53,564 nucleotides of DNA from Rhodovarius crocodyli (GCA_945901085.1 CAMDJV010000026.1:1-53564); one strand, 5' to 3'; shown: positions 18,358-28,375, numbered from the stretch's first letter. Made by a program: numbers and translations. The notes: a model not told the origin generated them from the sequence alone.

Positions 18358-18390
18358 TGGTTTATTGGCCGCATGATGGCCAATAAACCA
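18358..18390 (-). promoter_or_regulatory. Perfect 13-base inverted repeat upstream of TRAP gene
   Basis: The arms TGGTTTATTGGCC and GGCCAATAAACCA are perfectly complementary around a 7-base spacer. It lies between the fabF stop and the TRAP binding-protein start, and its edge touches the AAGGGAA ribosome binding site. It has no T run. It could be an operator for a dimeric repressor, an RNA hairpin that masks translation, or an end signal for fabF. Confidence 0.6.
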
Positions 18391-18408
18391 GGGATGGCGC
18401 AAGCCGTT

Positions 18409-19692
18409 TTAGGGCACCCGGCGGAACACCACGGAGGCGTTGGTGCCACCAAAGCCAAAGCTGTTGGACAGCGCGTATTCGATGGGCCGCTGCTGTGCCT
18501 GCAATGCCACGCGGTCGATAATGCTCTCGCGCGAGGGGTTTTCGAGGTTCAGCGTGGGCGGGGCGACACCATCGCGGATCGCCTGGATGCTGAACACCGC
18601 CTCCACCGCACCGGCCGCGCCGAGCAGATGGCCCACGGAGGATTTGGTGCTGCTCATGGCCAGCTTGGCACCGGCCTCGCCCCAGAGGCGCTCCACCGCG
18701 CCCAGTTCCAGGTCATCGCCCATCGGCGTGCTGGTGCCATGGGCATTGACGTATTGCACCTGGTCAGGCGTCACGCCCGCATCGCGGAGCGCCATGCGCA
18801 TGGAGCGGAAGGCGCCATCGCCGGTGTCCGAAGGGGCGGTGATGTGATGCGCGTCGCCGCTCATGCCGTAGCCGGCCACCTCGGCATAGATCGTGGCACC
18901 GCGGGCCTTGGCATGCTCGTATTCCTCGAGCACCACCACGCCGGAGCCTTCGCCCATCACGAAGCCATCGCGGTCCCTATCCCAGGGGCGGGAGGCGCGG
19001 GTGGGTTCGTCATTGAAAGCAACCGAGAGGGCGCGTGCGGCGCAGAAGCCGCCAATGCCCAATTCGCAAACCGCGGCCTCAGTGCCGCCCGCCACCATCA
19101 CATCGGCATCGCCGAGTGCGATCAGCCGTGCGGCATCGCCAATGGCGTGCACGCCGGTGGCGCAGGCGGTGACGGCCGAATGGTTCGGTCCCTTGAAGCC
19201 ATAGCGGATGGAGACATGGCCCGATGCCAAATTCACCAGCGCCGAGGGGATAAAGAAGGGCGAGAGCCGCCGCGTGCGGCCGGCCTGCACCAGCGAAGCC
19301 GCTTCCTGGATGGTTTCCAGACCGCCAATGCCGCTGCCGATCATGACACCGGTGCGGCACTGCGCCTCCTCAGTATCGGCGACCCAGCCGCTATCTTCCA
19401 CCGCTTCCGCCGCCGCCACGATGGCGAGCTGGATGAAGCGGTCCATCTTCTTTTGGTCCTTGATCGGGATCCATTCGTTCAGGTCGAGCTTGCCATCGGC
19501 TTTCGCGCCATTGGGCACCTGGCCGGCCACCTTGGCCGGCAGGTCCTTGAGGTCGAAGGACTGGATGGCGGATAAACCGCTCTCACCGTTTACCAGCCGC
19601 TTCCAGACATGGGCCACGCCCAAACCCAGAGGGCTGACGATTCCCATGCCGGTTACCACCACGCGACGTGGTGCGAAGCCTTGTGCAAACAC
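18409..19692 (-). CDS. fabF: 3-oxoacyl-[acyl-carrier-protein] synthase II
   Basis: The elongating condensing enzyme of type II fatty acid synthesis, 427 residues. The catalytic triad is visible: C177 in TACATGVHAIGDA, the first His in NAHGTSTPMGD, and the second in KSSVGHLLGAAG. The terminal YALSNSFGFGGTNASVVF is also diagnostic. The start is a GTG at 19692 with GGGAG upstream. It lies 34 bases downstream of acpP on the same strand, the usual acpP-fabF pair. Confidence 0.97.
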   Translation of the reverse strand: MFAQGFAPRRVVVTGMGIVSPLGLGVAHVWKRLVNGESGLSAIQSFDLKDLPAKVAGQVPNGAKADGKLDLNEWIPIKDQKKMDRFIQLAIVAAAEAVEDSGWVADTEEAQCRTGVMIGSGIGGLETIQEAASLVQAGRTRRLSPFFIPSALVNLASGHVSIRYGFKGPNHSAVTACATGVHAIGDAARLIALGDADVMVAGGTEAAVCELGIGGFCAARALSVAFNDEPTRASRPWDRDRDGFVMGEGSGVVVLEEYEHAKARGATIYAEVAGYGMSGDAHHITAPSDTGDGAFRSMRMALRDAGVTPDQVQYVNAHGTSTPMGDDLELGAVERLWGEAGAKLAMSSTKSSVGHLLGAAGAVEAVFSIQAIRDGVAPPTLNLENPSRESIIDRVALQAQQRPIEYALSNSFGFGGTNASVVFRRVP

Positions 19693-19726
19693 CGAACGCT
19701 ACTCCCGGAACCCGGCGGCCTAGAGC

Positions 19727-19963
19727 TTAGGCCTGATGCTTCTCGATGAAATCGATGGCGTCCTTGACGGTGGTGATCTTCTCAGCCGCGTCATCGGGGA
19801 TTTCCACACCGAAGGCTTCCTCGAAGGCCATGACCAGCTCGACGGTGTCGAGGCTGTCCGCGCCCAGATCGTCAATGAAGGACGCAGCTTCGGTCACCTT
19901 CGCCTCTTCGACGCCGAGATGTTCCACCACGATCTTCTTCACCTTGTCGGCGACTTCACTCAT
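19727..19963 (-). CDS. acpP: Acyl carrier protein
   Basis: The 78-residue acidic helical carrier of fatty acid synthesis. The phosphopantetheine attachment serine is S37 in the motif [18 protein letters not shown]. Length and charge are standard. TAGGAGAG upstream is a strong ribosome binding site, fitting an abundant protein. It heads the acpP-fabF pair. Confidence 0.98.
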   Translation of the reverse strand: MSEVADKVKKIVVEHLGVEEAKVTEAASFIDDLGADSLDTVELVMAFEEAFGVEIPDDAAEKITTVKDAIDFIEKHQA

Positions 19964-20217
19964 CTGCGTTCTCTCCTACTGGCCCTGCGGCCACGTGACC
20001 GAATGGTGGGCAAAATATCACTAAACCGTCAGCCGGGACCAGCGGCTATGCCACATAATCCAGGATTATCCGGCACAGCCGGCTATGGGGAGGGGGGTTA
20101 GGCCGGGCAGCGCCGGGGCGCAAGGGGGGGCGGTTCCTTCATTGCATTTTCGTCAATGCACCCCCCCGCCGCATGGGCGAGCCACGGGATTCGCAGGCAG
20201 AGCCTCACTTCAGCCCA

Positions 20218-21621
20218 TCACCGGTCACGATGCCCGCTCACCTCATCGCCGGCATCCTTGGGCAGGCGGGCAAAGAACGGTGCGGCACTCGCCACCACCA
20301 GGCCGGCCACGATGAAGGCGATGGTGAAATCCGCCGCCGCCACCGCCCGCCCGGCCATGGCCGCACTCAACTCCAGCGATGCCGTGGCCAGCACCACCCC
20401 CAGCGCGGGGGCGATTTGTTGGGTGATGCCATAAAATCCCGTTGCGGCGGAAAACCGCGATTGCGGCAAATCGGCAAAGGCCAATGTATTGAGCGCGGTG
20501 AATTGCAGGCTGCGGAACAGCCCCCCCAGGGCGAGGAGCGCGAACATCGCCGGCAATGGCCAGGCCGGCGTGAACAGCGCGCAGGCCGCCAGCGAAGCCC
20601 CAGCCATGACGCTGCCCCAGACGATGCTGCCGCGAAATCCCCAGCGCCGCAGAATGGGCCGGGCCAATGGCTTCATCGCCAAGGCGCCCAGCGCCGTGGC
20701 AAAGCTCACCACGCCGGATTCGGTGGCGCTCCAGCCAAAACCCACCTGCAGCAGCACCGGCACCAGAAAGGGGCTGGCGCCAGCGCCGACGCGAAAAATC
20801 GTCCCGGTGGCTGCAGCAGCGTGGAAGGTGGGCACCCGCAGCAGCGAAAAATCTAGCGCCGGGAGCCGCGCGCGCAGGCAATGCCGCACTGCAACCACGC
20901 CGACCAGAATACCGAGCACCAGCCCAGCCTCCGGCAGGCCGGAGGGCATCACATGCCGCCCCACAGTCTCCAGCCCGAACATGAAGCTGGCCATGGCGAT
21001 GCCCACCAGCAGCAGCCCCCGCGTATCCGGCGGGCCGGGATGGTCAACCTGCACTGTGGGAATCTTCCAGGCCACCAGGCAAAGCCCCAGCACGCCCACT
21101 GGGATATTGATCCAGAATACGCTGCGCCAGCCCCAAAGATCAGTCAGCACGCCGCCCAGCACCGGGCCGGAGATCGGCCCCAGCATGCCGGGCATGGTCA
21201 GCCAGGTCATCGCCATCAGCATCTGGTCCTTGCGCAAGCCGCGCAGCAGCAGAAGCCGGCCCACCGGCACCATCATGGCGCCCGCCAGGCCCTGGGTGAT
21301 GCGCGCCGCCACCAATTCGCCCAGGCCATTGGACAGGCCGCAGGCGGCCGAGGCGGTGGCGAAAAGGGCAATGGCCACCATGAAAATCCGCTTGGGGCCA
21401 AACCTATCCGCCACCCAGCCGGATATGGGAATGAACACGGTCAGCGCCACGAGATAGCTGGTGATGGCCACGCCCAGCCGCGCCGGTTCCACCCCCATAT
21501 CGCGCGCCATGCTGGGCAGGGCTGTGATCACCGCCGCACTGTCCAGATTCTGCATGAAGAGCGCGCTGGCCACGATAATGGCGATGAGCCTGGGGTCTTT
21601 GGCTGGTAGGGATTGTGACAT
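20218..21621 (-). CDS. MFS multidrug exporter, DHA2 (14-helix) type
   Basis: A 467-residue inner-membrane proton-driven efflux pump. Diagnostic segments are FMQNLDSAAVITALPSMARD in helix 1, GWVADRFGPKRIFM (MFS motif A), and MLGPISGPVLGGVLTDLWGW (motif C, typical of drug/proton antiporters). The remaining helices support a 14-helix architecture. I chose the ATG at 21621 (MSQSLPAKDPRLIAI); a longer frame adds 21 residues without membrane logic. There is no adjacent membrane fusion protein or regulator, so the substrate is unknown. Confidence 0.88.
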   Translation of the reverse strand: MSQSLPAKDPRLIAIIVASALFMQNLDSAAVITALPSMARDMGVEPARLGVAITSYLVALTVFIPISGWVADRFGPKRIFMVAIALFATASAACGLSNGLGELVAARITQGLAGAMMVPVGRLLLLRGLRKDQMLMAMTWLTMPGMLGPISGPVLGGVLTDLWGWRSVFWINIPVGVLGLCLVAWKIPTVQVDHPGPPDTRGLLLVGIAMASFMFGLETVGRHVMPSGLPEAGLVLGILVGVVAVRHCLRARLPALDFSLLRVPTFHAAAATGTIFRVGAGASPFLVPVLLQVGFGWSATESGVVSFATALGALAMKPLARPILRRWGFRGSIVWGSVMAGASLAACALFTPAWPLPAMFALLALGGLFRSLQFTALNTLAFADLPQSRFSAATGFYGITQQIAPALGVVLATASLELSAAMAGRAVAAADFTIAFIVAGLVVASAAPFFARLPKDAGDEVSGHRDR

Positions 21622-21807
21622 GCGCGGTGAGGTTACCCCTGCCCGGCCGCCTTGGGGAGGCGCAATGCTGCCGCAATCGCCCACAAAGCGTCACAGTGGC
21701 ACCGTAAGGCCGCCACGGAGCGGATGCCTGATGAGGAAGCGCCACAGGGACGGCAACCCGCCGCCCACAGCCACCTATCGGGGCCCATGGCCCCACCGAG
21801 CTTCGCC

Positions 21808-22041
21808 ATGAACCGCTTGCTCCGCATCATCTCCGTCTTTGGCGCTGTGCTGGCGCTGTCTGCCTGCGTCGCGCCAGGCTATGGGCCCCGCTATTATGGC
21901 GGTGGCGGCGGCTATTATCGGAGCCACGCCTATAGCCAGCCTGCCTATGGCTATCGCGGTGGCTATCGGCATTACGCCTCCAGCCATCACGGAGGCCGTC
22001 ACGGCGGCCGTCACGGCGGCCGTCATGGCGGCTGGCGGTAA
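21808..22041 (+). CDS. Small His/Gly/Tyr-rich lipoprotein
   Basis: A 77-residue product whose signal peptide ends in a lipobox (AVLALSAC), so C20 should be lipidated. The mature part is rich in Tyr, Gly and His (YYGGGGGYYRSHAYSQPAYG) and ends with three copies of a GGRH unit encoded by a 12-base tandem repeat. Such tails could bind divalent metal, but that is inference. It is monocistronic, with only a weak ribosome binding site. I recognise no named family. Confidence 0.6.
   Translation: MNRLLRIISVFGAVLALSACVAPGYGPRYYGGGGGYYRSHAYSQPAYGYRGGYRHYASSHHGGRHGGRHGGRHGGWR
21991..22026 (+). repeat. 12-base tandem repeat in coding sequence
   Basis: Three consecutive 12-base units (consensus GGCGGCCGTCAC) encode the GGRH repeats of the lipoprotein tail. 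Units differ by one base each, so copy number could change by slippage without shifting the reading frame. Confidence 0.75.
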
Positions 22042-22382
22042 GGCGCGGGATGGCCGCGTCGGCGGGGGGCGGAGGCACCTCTCACCGCCCCACGGCGCAA
22101 ATCATTCACAAGCGGCGGGGCGTGATGCTGCCAAGGCAGTCAAATCAGCCGATATTTGCAAAATGTTACGGCGCCCTTGGGTAGAGATTGCTGCCAAGCC
22201 TCAGAATTTGATGCCAAGGCCTTGCAAACACACGCATGTGAAAAATCCTTCACCGCGCCCATATGCCACTATTTCCGGCCAAGTAACGATTTCGTGAAGC
22301 AAAAATAGCTTTGGCCACTGCAATCCCATCATCAGGCGAGCAGGCGAGATGAAGCAATCCACAATTCTATCCACAGCCTCAA
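22042..22382. other. Gene-free spacer
   Basis: About 340 bases between the lipoprotein gene and the convergent tlyA gene. I found no credible gene, tRNA or terminator with a T run. It is less GC-rich than the genes around it. Two weak DnaA-box-like 9-mers occur near 22354-22375 but do not amount to an origin. Confidence 0.55.
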
Positions 22383-23123
22383 TCACGCCGCCTGCAGCCG
22401 CGCCGCCAATAAGAATTCCCGGTTTCCTTCCGGCCCGGTGATGGGGCTGGGCTCGATGCCCAGAATGCTCCAGCCCGGCAAGGCGGCCCACCAGTCGCGG
22501 ATCATCGCGCAGGCCGCTTCATGCACCGCCGCGTCCCGCACAACGCCACCAGGGGCGAGTTTCGGCCCCATCTCGAATTGCGGCTTGATCAGCGCCAGGG
22601 CCCAAGCGCCGGGGGCACAGAGCGCGAGCGGTGCGGGCAGCACCGTGCGCAGACCAATGAAACTGGCATCGCAAACCAGCGCCTCAATGGGTTCACCCAC
22701 ATCCTCGCTGGTCATGTGCCGGGCATTGAGCTTCTCGCGCACCACCACACGCGGGTCATTGCGCAGCTTCCAGGCCAATTGGCCGTGGCCCACATCCACG
22801 GCATGCACCCGCGCCGCACCGTGATGCAGCAGCACATCGGTGAAACCGCCGGTGGAGGCGCCCACATCAAGGCAGACCAGCCCCGCCGGTGACAGGTCAA
22901 AATGCGCCAGCCCATGCGCCAGCTTCACACCGCCGCGGGAGACCCAAGGGTGCTCCTGCCCGCGCAGTTCGAGCGCGATATCCTCCGCCACGCTCAGCCC
23001 CGGCTTATCGAGCCGCCGCTCGCCGGAATAAACGAGGCCGGCCATCAGCAGCGCCTGGGCGCGGGTTCTGGATTCGACCAGCCCGCGATCGACCAGCAGC
23101 TGGTCGATGCGCAGCTTACGCAC
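22383..23123 (-). CDS. tlyA: TlyA-family rRNA methyltransferase / hemolysin A homolog
   Basis: A 246-residue protein with an N-terminal S4 RNA-binding domain ([20 protein letters not shown]) and a C-terminal FtsJ-like methyltransferase domain with the SAM-binding segment [12 protein letters not shown] at 85-96 and the conserved SRGGVKL. TlyA proteins methylate ribose in rRNA. The start is a GTG at 23123 that overlaps the last codons of dxs by 8 bases; this places the S4 domain at the N-terminus as expected. It is the last gene of the xseB-ispA-dxs-tlyA run. Confidence 0.9.
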   Translation of the reverse strand: MRKLRIDQLLVDRGLVESRTRAQALLMAGLVYSGERRLDKPGLSVAEDIALELRGQEHPWVSRGGVKLAHGLAHFDLSPAGLVCLDVGASTGGFTDVLLHHGAARVHAVDVGHGQLAWKLRNDPRVVVREKLNARHMTSEDVGEPIEALVCDASFIGLRTVLPAPLALCAPGAWALALIKPQFEMGPKLAPGGVVRDAAVHEAACAMIRDWWAALPGWSILGIEPSPITGPEGNREFLLAARLQAA

Positions 23124-25032
23124 GTGCGGCGAGCGCTTCCTTGCCCAGCGCCGCCAGCACCGTCTCCACCACCTGCGGCGCATTGAGCCGGGCGATGTCG
23201 TACTGCTTCTTCGGGCTGTCGTGGTCGATATAGATGTCCGGCAGCGTCATCGGCCGGAATTTCAGGCCGCGATCAAGCAGCCCGGCATGGGCGAGGTGGT
23301 GCATCACCAGCCCGCCAAATCCGTTCATCGAGCCCTCTTCGATGGTGATCAGCACCTCATGCTCGCGCGCCAGGCGCTCGACCAGTTGGGTGTCGAGCGG
23401 CTTGGCGAAGCGTGCATCGGCGACCGTGGTGGAAAGACCCATCAGGGCCAGCTCATCGGCCGCCTTGAGGCATTCCTGCAGCCGCGCGCCATAGGAGAGC
23501 AGCGCCACCTTGGTGCCCTCGCGCAGAATGCGGCCCTTGCCGATTTCCAGCCGGGTGCCGCGGGCGGGCACTGGCTGCAAGGCAAAGCCCTCGCCGCGCG
23601 GGTAGCGCACGGCGGAGGGGCCGTCATCAATGCCGGCCATGGTGGCGATCATATGCGCCAGCTCCACCTCGCAGCTGGCCGCCATCAGCGTGAAGCCGGG
23701 GAGGCAGCTGAGATAGGCGATGTCGAAACTGCCGGCATGGGTGGCGCCATCGGCCCCCACCAGCCCGGCACGGTCCATCGCGAAGCGCACCGGCAGGCCT
23801 TGCAGCGCCACATCATGCACCACCTGGTCATAGCCGCGCTGCAGGAAGGTGGAATAAATCGCGCAGAAGGGCTTCAGCCCCTCCGTCGCCATCCCAGCGG
23901 CGAAGGTGACCGCATGCTGCTCGGCAATGCCCACATCGAAGCAACGCTCAGGGAAACGCTTGGCGAACATATCAAGGCTGGTGCCCGAGGGCATGGCGGC
24001 ATTCACCGCCACAATGCGCTCATCCTGCTCCGCCTCGGCGATCAAGGCCTGGGCAAACACCTTCTGATAGCCCGGCGGCCCCGGCGGCGCCTTCTGCTGC
24101 TCGCCGGTGACGACGTCGAATTTCTGCACGCCATGATACTTGTCGCCCGAGCTTTCGGCAGGGGCATAGCCCTTGCCCTTCTGGGTGACGGCGTGGATCA
24201 GGAAGGGGCCCTTATGCTCCGTGTCGCGCAGATTGCGCAGCACCGGCAGCAAATGGTCCATATTGTGGCCGTCGATCGGGCCGACATAATAAAACCCCAT
24301 CTCCTCGAACAGCGTGCCACCGGTCAGCAGCCCGCGGGCATATTCATCCACCCGCTTGGTCGCGCGCTCGATGGGCCCCGGAAAATTCTTGGCCAGCTTG
24401 CCCACGAACTCACGCACCGAGAGGAAGGGGCGCGAGGAGATGGTGCGGCTCAGATAGGCCGACATCGCACCCACGGGTGGCGCAATCGACATGTCATTGT
24501 CGTTGAGGATGACAATCAGATTGGCCTTTTCCGCCCCTGCATTGTTCATCGCCTCATAGGCCATGCCGGCGGACATCGAGCCATCGCCGATCACGGCGAT
24601 GACGTTGCGCGGCGTCTCCTGCAACGCACTCGCCACCGCCATGCCGAGGCCGGCCGAAATGCTGGTGCTGGAATGCGCCGCGCCGAAGGGGTCGTATTCA
24701 CTCTCGCTGCGCTTGGTGAAGCCAGAAAGGCCGCCGGGCTGGCGCAGCGTGCGAATGCGGTCCCGCCGCCCGGTCAGAATCTTATGCGGATAGCATTGAT
24801 GGCCCACATCCCAGATCAGCCGGTCATGCGGCGTATCAAACACCGCATGGATGGCGACCGTCAGTTCGACCACACCGAGCGACGAACCCAGATGCCCGCC
24901 GGTGACCGAGACGGTGGAGATGGTCTCCGCCCGCAATTCATCGGCCAGTTGCTTGAGTTGATCATTGGAATAATTGCGCAAATCGGCCGGCACATGCACG
25001 CGGTCGAGCAGCGGGGTATTCGGGCGGTCCAT
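23116..25032 (-). CDS. dxs: 1-deoxy-D-xylulose-5-phosphate synthase
   Basis: The thiamine-diphosphate enzyme that condenses pyruvate and glyceraldehyde 3-phosphate in the first step of the MEP isoprenoid pathway. At 638 residues it is full length. Motifs are [18 protein letters not shown] near the N-terminus, the cofactor motif [18 protein letters not shown], and [15 protein letters not shown] in the pyrimidine-binding domain. It starts two bases after the ispA stop and overlaps tlyA, so the block is surely one transcript. Confidence 0.98.
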   Translation of the reverse strand: MDRPNTPLLDRVHVPADLRNYSNDQLKQLADELRAETISTVSVTGGHLGSSLGVVELTVAIHAVFDTPHDRLIWDVGHQCYPHKILTGRRDRIRTLRQPGGLSGFTKRSESEYDPFGAAHSSTSISAGLGMAVASALQETPRNVIAVIGDGSMSAGMAYEAMNNAGAEKANLIVILNDNDMSIAPPVGAMSAYLSRTISSRPFLSVREFVGKLAKNFPGPIERATKRVDEYARGLLTGGTLFEEMGFYYVGPIDGHNMDHLLPVLRNLRDTEHKGPFLIHAVTQKGKGYAPAESSGDKYHGVQKFDVVTGEQQKAPPGPPGYQKVFAQALIAEAEQDERIVAVNAAMPSGTSLDMFAKRFPERCFDVGIAEQHAVTFAAGMATEGLKPFCAIYSTFLQRGYDQVVHDVALQGLPVRFAMDRAGLVGADGATHAGSFDIAYLSCLPGFTLMAASCEVELAHMIATMAGIDDGPSAVRYPRGEGFALQPVPARGTRLEIGKGRILREGTKVALLSYGARLQECLKAADELALMGLSTTVADARFAKPLDTQLVERLAREHEVLITIEEGSMNGFGGLVMHHLAHAGLLDRGLKFRPMTLPDIYIDHDSPKKQYDIARLNAPQVVETVLAALGKEALAARA

Positions 25033-25034
25033 AT

Positions 25035-25958
25035 TCAGCTTCTCCGCGAAATCGTGTAATCGGCCAGCGCGCGGAGCATGTCAGCGCGCTCGCCAAAGGC
25101 GTCGAGATGGTCACGCGCCTGCGTCACCAGGCGCTCTGCCTGCATGCGGGCACGCTCGATGCCCAGCAGCCCCACCAGCGTGGCCTTGCCAGCCCCGGCA
25201 TCCTTGCCGGTGGCCTTGCCGGTATCCTCGGCACTGGCCGTAGCATCGAGAATATCATCGGCGATCTGGAAGGCTGCGCCCAGGTCGCGGCCATAGGCCA
25301 GCAGGGCATGGCGCTGCTGCGCCGGCGCCTTGCCCAATATGGCGCCCGCCTCGGCCGAGACCTCGATCAATTTGCCAGTCTTAAGTGTTTGTAACCGGCC
25401 AATCGCGGCTTCCTCGGGTGGGATGCGGCCCTGTTCGGCCATCATGTCCAGCATCTGGCCGCCGCACATGCCGCGTGGGCCGGCAGCGCGGGAAATGGCG
25501 CGGACGAGTTCGATGCGCACCGCCGGGTCGGGATGGGTTTCCTCATCGGCCAGCACGGTGAAGGCATGGCATTGCAGCGCATCACCGGCCAGGATCGCCG
25601 TCGCCTCATCAAAGGCCTTGTGGTTGGTGGGCTTGCCGCGGCGCAGGTCATCATTGTCCATCGCCGGCAGGTCATCATGGACCAGCGAATAGGCGTGGAT
25701 CATCTCAATGGCCGCGGCCACCCGCAGCGCTGCAGTGCGCGAGACGTTGAATTGCCGCGCACCCTCCAGCACCAGAAAGGCCCGCATGCGCTTGCCACCG
25801 CCCATGGCGGAATAGCGCATGGCCTCATAAAGCCGCGCCTCATCGCCCTCGGCCACCGGCAGCAGTGTGTCCAGCGCGTCTTCCATTTCGGCGGCCGAAT
25901 CGGCCAGGGCACGGGCCAGCGCAACGCTGGCAGTGGCGATGCTCGTTGTCACACTCAT
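25035..25958 (-). CDS. ispA: Farnesyl/geranylgeranyl diphosphate synthase
   Basis: A trans-prenyltransferase of 307 residues that chains isopentenyl and dimethylallyl diphosphate. The first aspartate-rich motif is [10 protein letters not shown], the second is [11 protein letters not shown], and [11 protein letters not shown] is the substrate-binding segment. The extra residues in the first motif (DDxxxxD) fit bacterial FPP synthases. It sits between xseB, six bases upstream, and dxs, supplying the pathway's next steps. Confidence 0.95.
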   Translation of the reverse strand: MSVTTSIATASVALARALADSAAEMEDALDTLLPVAEGDEARLYEAMRYSAMGGGKRMRAFLVLEGARQFNVSRTAALRVAAAIEMIHAYSLVHDDLPAMDNDDLRRGKPTNHKAFDEATAILAGDALQCHAFTVLADEETHPDPAVRIELVRAISRAAGPRGMCGGQMLDMMAEQGRIPPEEAAIGRLQTLKTGKLIEVSAEAGAILGKAPAQQRHALLAYGRDLGAAFQIADDILDATASAEDTGKATGKDAGAGKATLVGLLGIERARMQAERLVTQARDHLDAFGERADMLRALADYTISRRS

Positions 25959-25964
25959 TCCAAC

Positions 25965-26204
25965 CTATTCCACATCACGCAGGGTGAGGGCTCCGTCCGG
26001 GGCCTGGGCGATGGCCTGCACCTTGGCCTCGGCATCGGCCAGCAAGGTCTCGCAATGGCGGCGCAGCAGGGTGCCGCGCTCGTAATCGGCGATGGCCCGC
26101 GCGAGGTCGCCCTTACCGGATTCGAGGCTGCGCACGATCGTTTCGAGTTCGGCCAATGCCGCCTCGAAGCTCAGGGATGCCGCTGGTGCAACGCCCTCCA
26201 TCAT
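25965..26204 (-). CDS. xseB: Exodeoxyribonuclease VII small subunit
   Basis: A 79-residue helical protein that joins XseA to form exonuclease VII. The family signature is SFEAALAELETIVRSLESGK followed by LARAIADYERGTLLRRHCE. I chose the ATG at 26204, preceded by an AAGG site; an upstream extension would add 20 residues not found in the family. The large subunit xseA lies separately at 31029-32450. xseB heads the ispA-dxs-tlyA operon. Confidence 0.95.
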   Translation of the reverse strand: MMEGVAPAASLSFEAALAELETIVRSLESGKGDLARAIADYERGTLLRRHCETLLADAEAKVQAIAQAPDGALTLRDVE

Positions 26205-26309
26205 TTTTTGCCTTTTCACAACCTTATCGCAGAGCAGCATAATCCGCAGCGGGACGAAACCCAAACATCACGCCAAGGTGACGTTATCATCACGTTACAG
26301 CAACGAAAA

Positions 26310-27557
26310 TCAGCCGGGCAGAACCCGATTGGCGCGGGCGAGCACCGCCTGGAACAGCACCTGGCAGCCGGCCTCGGCCTCCTCGGGCTCGATGCTCTCG
26401 GCCTCGTTGTGCGACAACCCATCCTTGCAGGGGGTAAAAATCATCGCCGTGGGGATATGGCGGGCGACGTAAACCGCATCATGCCCCGCACCGCTGACGA
26501 TGCGGCGGGCGGAGAGGCCCAGCCGGCTCGCAGCCGCCTCCACCAGCCCCACGCAATCAGCGTCAAAGGGCTGGGCGTCGAGGCGAAACAGCTCAGTCAA
26601 ATGCCAGGCGCAGCCGCTGGCGGCGACGAGGGCGGCGGCTTCAGCCTCGAATTCCGCCGCCATGGCCTGGGCCTGGGCGAAATCCGGGTGGCGGAACTCC
26701 ACCGAGAAGCGGGTCTCCCCCGGCACCACATTGCGGCTATTGGGCGAGACCTGCAGCCAGCCCACCGTGCCGCGGCCATCCTCACCGCGCGCGCGCATGA
26801 TCCGGTCCACCAACTCCACCACCCGGGCGGTGGCCAGCAGGGCGTCACGACGGGTGCTGGGCGGCGTGGTGCCGGCGTGGGAATCCTGGCCCTCGATCCT
26901 GGCATCATACCAGACCTGCGCCTGGGCGCCGGTGACAATGCCAATCTGCCGGCCCTCACGCTCCAGGATCGGCCCCTGTTCGATATGCAGCTCAAAATAG
27001 GCATCGGCGGCGAAGGGCCGAGCCGGCTCGGTGCCGCGATAACCGATGGCGTCCAGCGCGGTATCAACGCGCACCCCCTCGGCATCGGTCAGCGCATAGG
27101 TCTTCTCCAGCGGGAAAATCCCCGCCCAGGTGCCGCTGCCCATCAGGGAATGGCCAAAGCGGCTGCCTTCCTCATCGGTCCAATTCACCAATTCGATGGG
27201 CGCCTCGGTGACGATATTGAGGTCATTGAGCGAACGCATGACCTCGAGCCCGGCGATCACCCCCAGCGCGCCGTCGAATTTGCCGCCCGAGGGCTGGCTG
27301 TCCAGATGGCTGCCCATCAGCACCGGCGGCCGATTGGGGTCGCGGCCCTCGCGGCGGGCAAACATATTGCCGATCGCATCAACGCGCATGGTCAGGCCCA
27401 GCGCCTGGCACCATTCGGCAAACCGCTCGCGGCCCTGGCGGTCGATCTCGGTCAGCGTCAGGCGCTTCACGCCGCCGCGCGGGGTGGCGCCGATCTCGGC
27501 CATGGCCATGAGGGTGGACCAGAGGCGCTGGCCGTCAATGCGTTGGTTGGTTTGCAT
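26310..27557 (-). CDS. Zn-dependent amidohydrolase (N-carbamoyl amino acid hydrolase type)
   Basis: An M20-family hydrolase of 415 residues of the allantoate amidohydrolase / N-carbamoyl-L-amino acid hydrolase / beta-ureidopropionase group. Metal ligands visible are H84 in GSHLDSQPSGG, D95 in KFDGALG, and the glutamate pair E129-E130 in WTDEEGSRF. Family members cleave ureido compounds from hydantoin, allantoin or pyrimidine breakdown. It follows a binding-protein gene by about 20 bases on the same strand, suggesting uptake and hydrolysis of one nitrogen-rich solute. The precise substrate cannot be read from sequence. Confidence 0.88.
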   Translation of the reverse strand: MQTNQRIDGQRLWSTLMAMAEIGATPRGGVKRLTLTEIDRQGRERFAEWCQALGLTMRVDAIGNMFARREGRDPNRPPVLMGSHLDSQPSGGKFDGALGVIAGLEVMRSLNDLNIVTEAPIELVNWTDEEGSRFGHSLMGSGTWAGIFPLEKTYALTDAEGVRVDTALDAIGYRGTEPARPFAADAYFELHIEQGPILEREGRQIGIVTGAQAQVWYDARIEGQDSHAGTTPPSTRRDALLATARVVELVDRIMRARGEDGRGTVGWLQVSPNSRNVVPGETRFSVEFRHPDFAQAQAMAAEFEAEAAALVAASGCAWHLTELFRLDAQPFDADCVGLVEAAASRLGLSARRIVSGAGHDAVYVARHIPTAMIFTPCKDGLSHNEAESIEPEEAEAGCQVLFQAVLARANRVLPG

Positions 27558-27577
27558 TCGGACTTTATGGCCCGGCT

Positions 27578-28330
27578 TTACCCCACCGCAAACCCCGCCG
27601 CCCGGAACACCGCCTGCCCCACCGGCCCGCTGGCCATCGCCAGAAACGCCTCTGCGGCCGCCGAATCAGGCGCCCGGGTGGGGATGGCCGCGACATAGGG
27701 GGTAATCAGTTGCAGATGATCGGGCAGCGGCGCCACCAGCACCGCATCGGGCACCGCCGTGATCTCGCTGGCCTGGGTGATGACGGTGACGATCTCGCCC
27801 CTGGCCACCGCCTGCACCGCGGTGATGCCGCGCGTGAAAGGCGCGATGCGCGGCCCGCCCGCCGCCGGCACCCCCAGCCGCGCCAGCAAATCCAGCACAT
27901 GCTGGCCGGAGGTGGCGCCGGTTGCTGCATCCGAGACGCCAATACTGGCCACGGAGCGCAAATAGGCGCCCAGCCCCGCCTCGGTGGTGATCTCGGGCAG
28001 GGCGCTGCCGCGTTTGACTGCAACCGCGAGGCGCATCCGCCCCATTTCCCGGCGCGACCCCGCCACCGCGAAACCGTCGCGGATCAGCCCATCCAGCGCC
28101 GGGCCGGCATTGAGCACCACATCCGGCGCCTCGCCACCGCGAATCCGCGCCGCCACCTGGCCGCCATTGCCGGTGGCGGTGCGCACGGCGCGGCCGGTGG
28201 CGTGGGTGAAGGCTTTGGCAATCTCGTCAATCGGGCGCTCGGTGGCGCCAGTGCCCAGAATGGACAGTGGCGCCGCCTGGGCCAGGGCCGGGGTGGCGAG
28301 GAGAATGGGCAGGGCGCGGCGAAGGGTCAT
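27578..28330 (-). CDS. ModA-like extracellular solute-binding protein
   Basis: A 250-residue exported protein with a signal peptide (MTLRRALPILLATPALAQA) and the fold of molybdate-type binding proteins (ILGTGATERPIDEIAKAFTH, then GEAPDVVLNAGPALDGLI). No ModB or ModC gene is adjacent. Pairing with the amidohydrolase 20 bases downstream makes a catabolic ligand at least as likely as molybdate. It is divergent from the class II aldolase gene with only about 45 bases between the two starts. Confidence 0.8.
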   Translation of the reverse strand: MTLRRALPILLATPALAQAAPLSILGTGATERPIDEIAKAFTHATGRAVRTATGNGGQVAARIRGGEAPDVVLNAGPALDGLIRDGFAVAGSRREMGRMRLAVAVKRGSALPEITTEAGLGAYLRSVASIGVSDAATGATSGQHVLDLLARLGVPAAGGPRIAPFTRGITAVQAVARGEIVTVITQASEITAVPDAVLVAPLPDHLQLITPYVAAIPTRAPDSAAAEAFLAMASGPVGQAVFRAAGFAVG

Positions 28331-28375
28331 GCAACCAGACTTGCCCCGCGCGGGCCAGCCTGCAAGGGTTCAGCC

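Noticed and set aside
21991-22026. Short direct repeats that look like a tiny CRISPR array.
   Set aside because: The units are 12 bases, adjacent without spacers, and in frame within a lipoprotein gene, so they are a coding tandem repeat.
22354-22375. Two DnaA-box-like 9-mers (CAATCCACA and CTATCCACA) near tlyA.
   Set aside because: Each departs from the TTATNCACA consensus, there are only two, and no AT-rich unwinding region or replication genes are nearby.
23107-25059. A plus-strand open frame of 650 codons.
   Set aside because: It is exactly antisense to dxs, which is unmistakable by motifs.
25533-27698. A plus-strand open frame of 721 codons.
   Set aside because: It is antisense to the start of ispA, xseB and the amidohydrolase, all with clear motifs. 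Its product is His/Gln/Arg-rich nonsense typical of GC-rich antisense frames.
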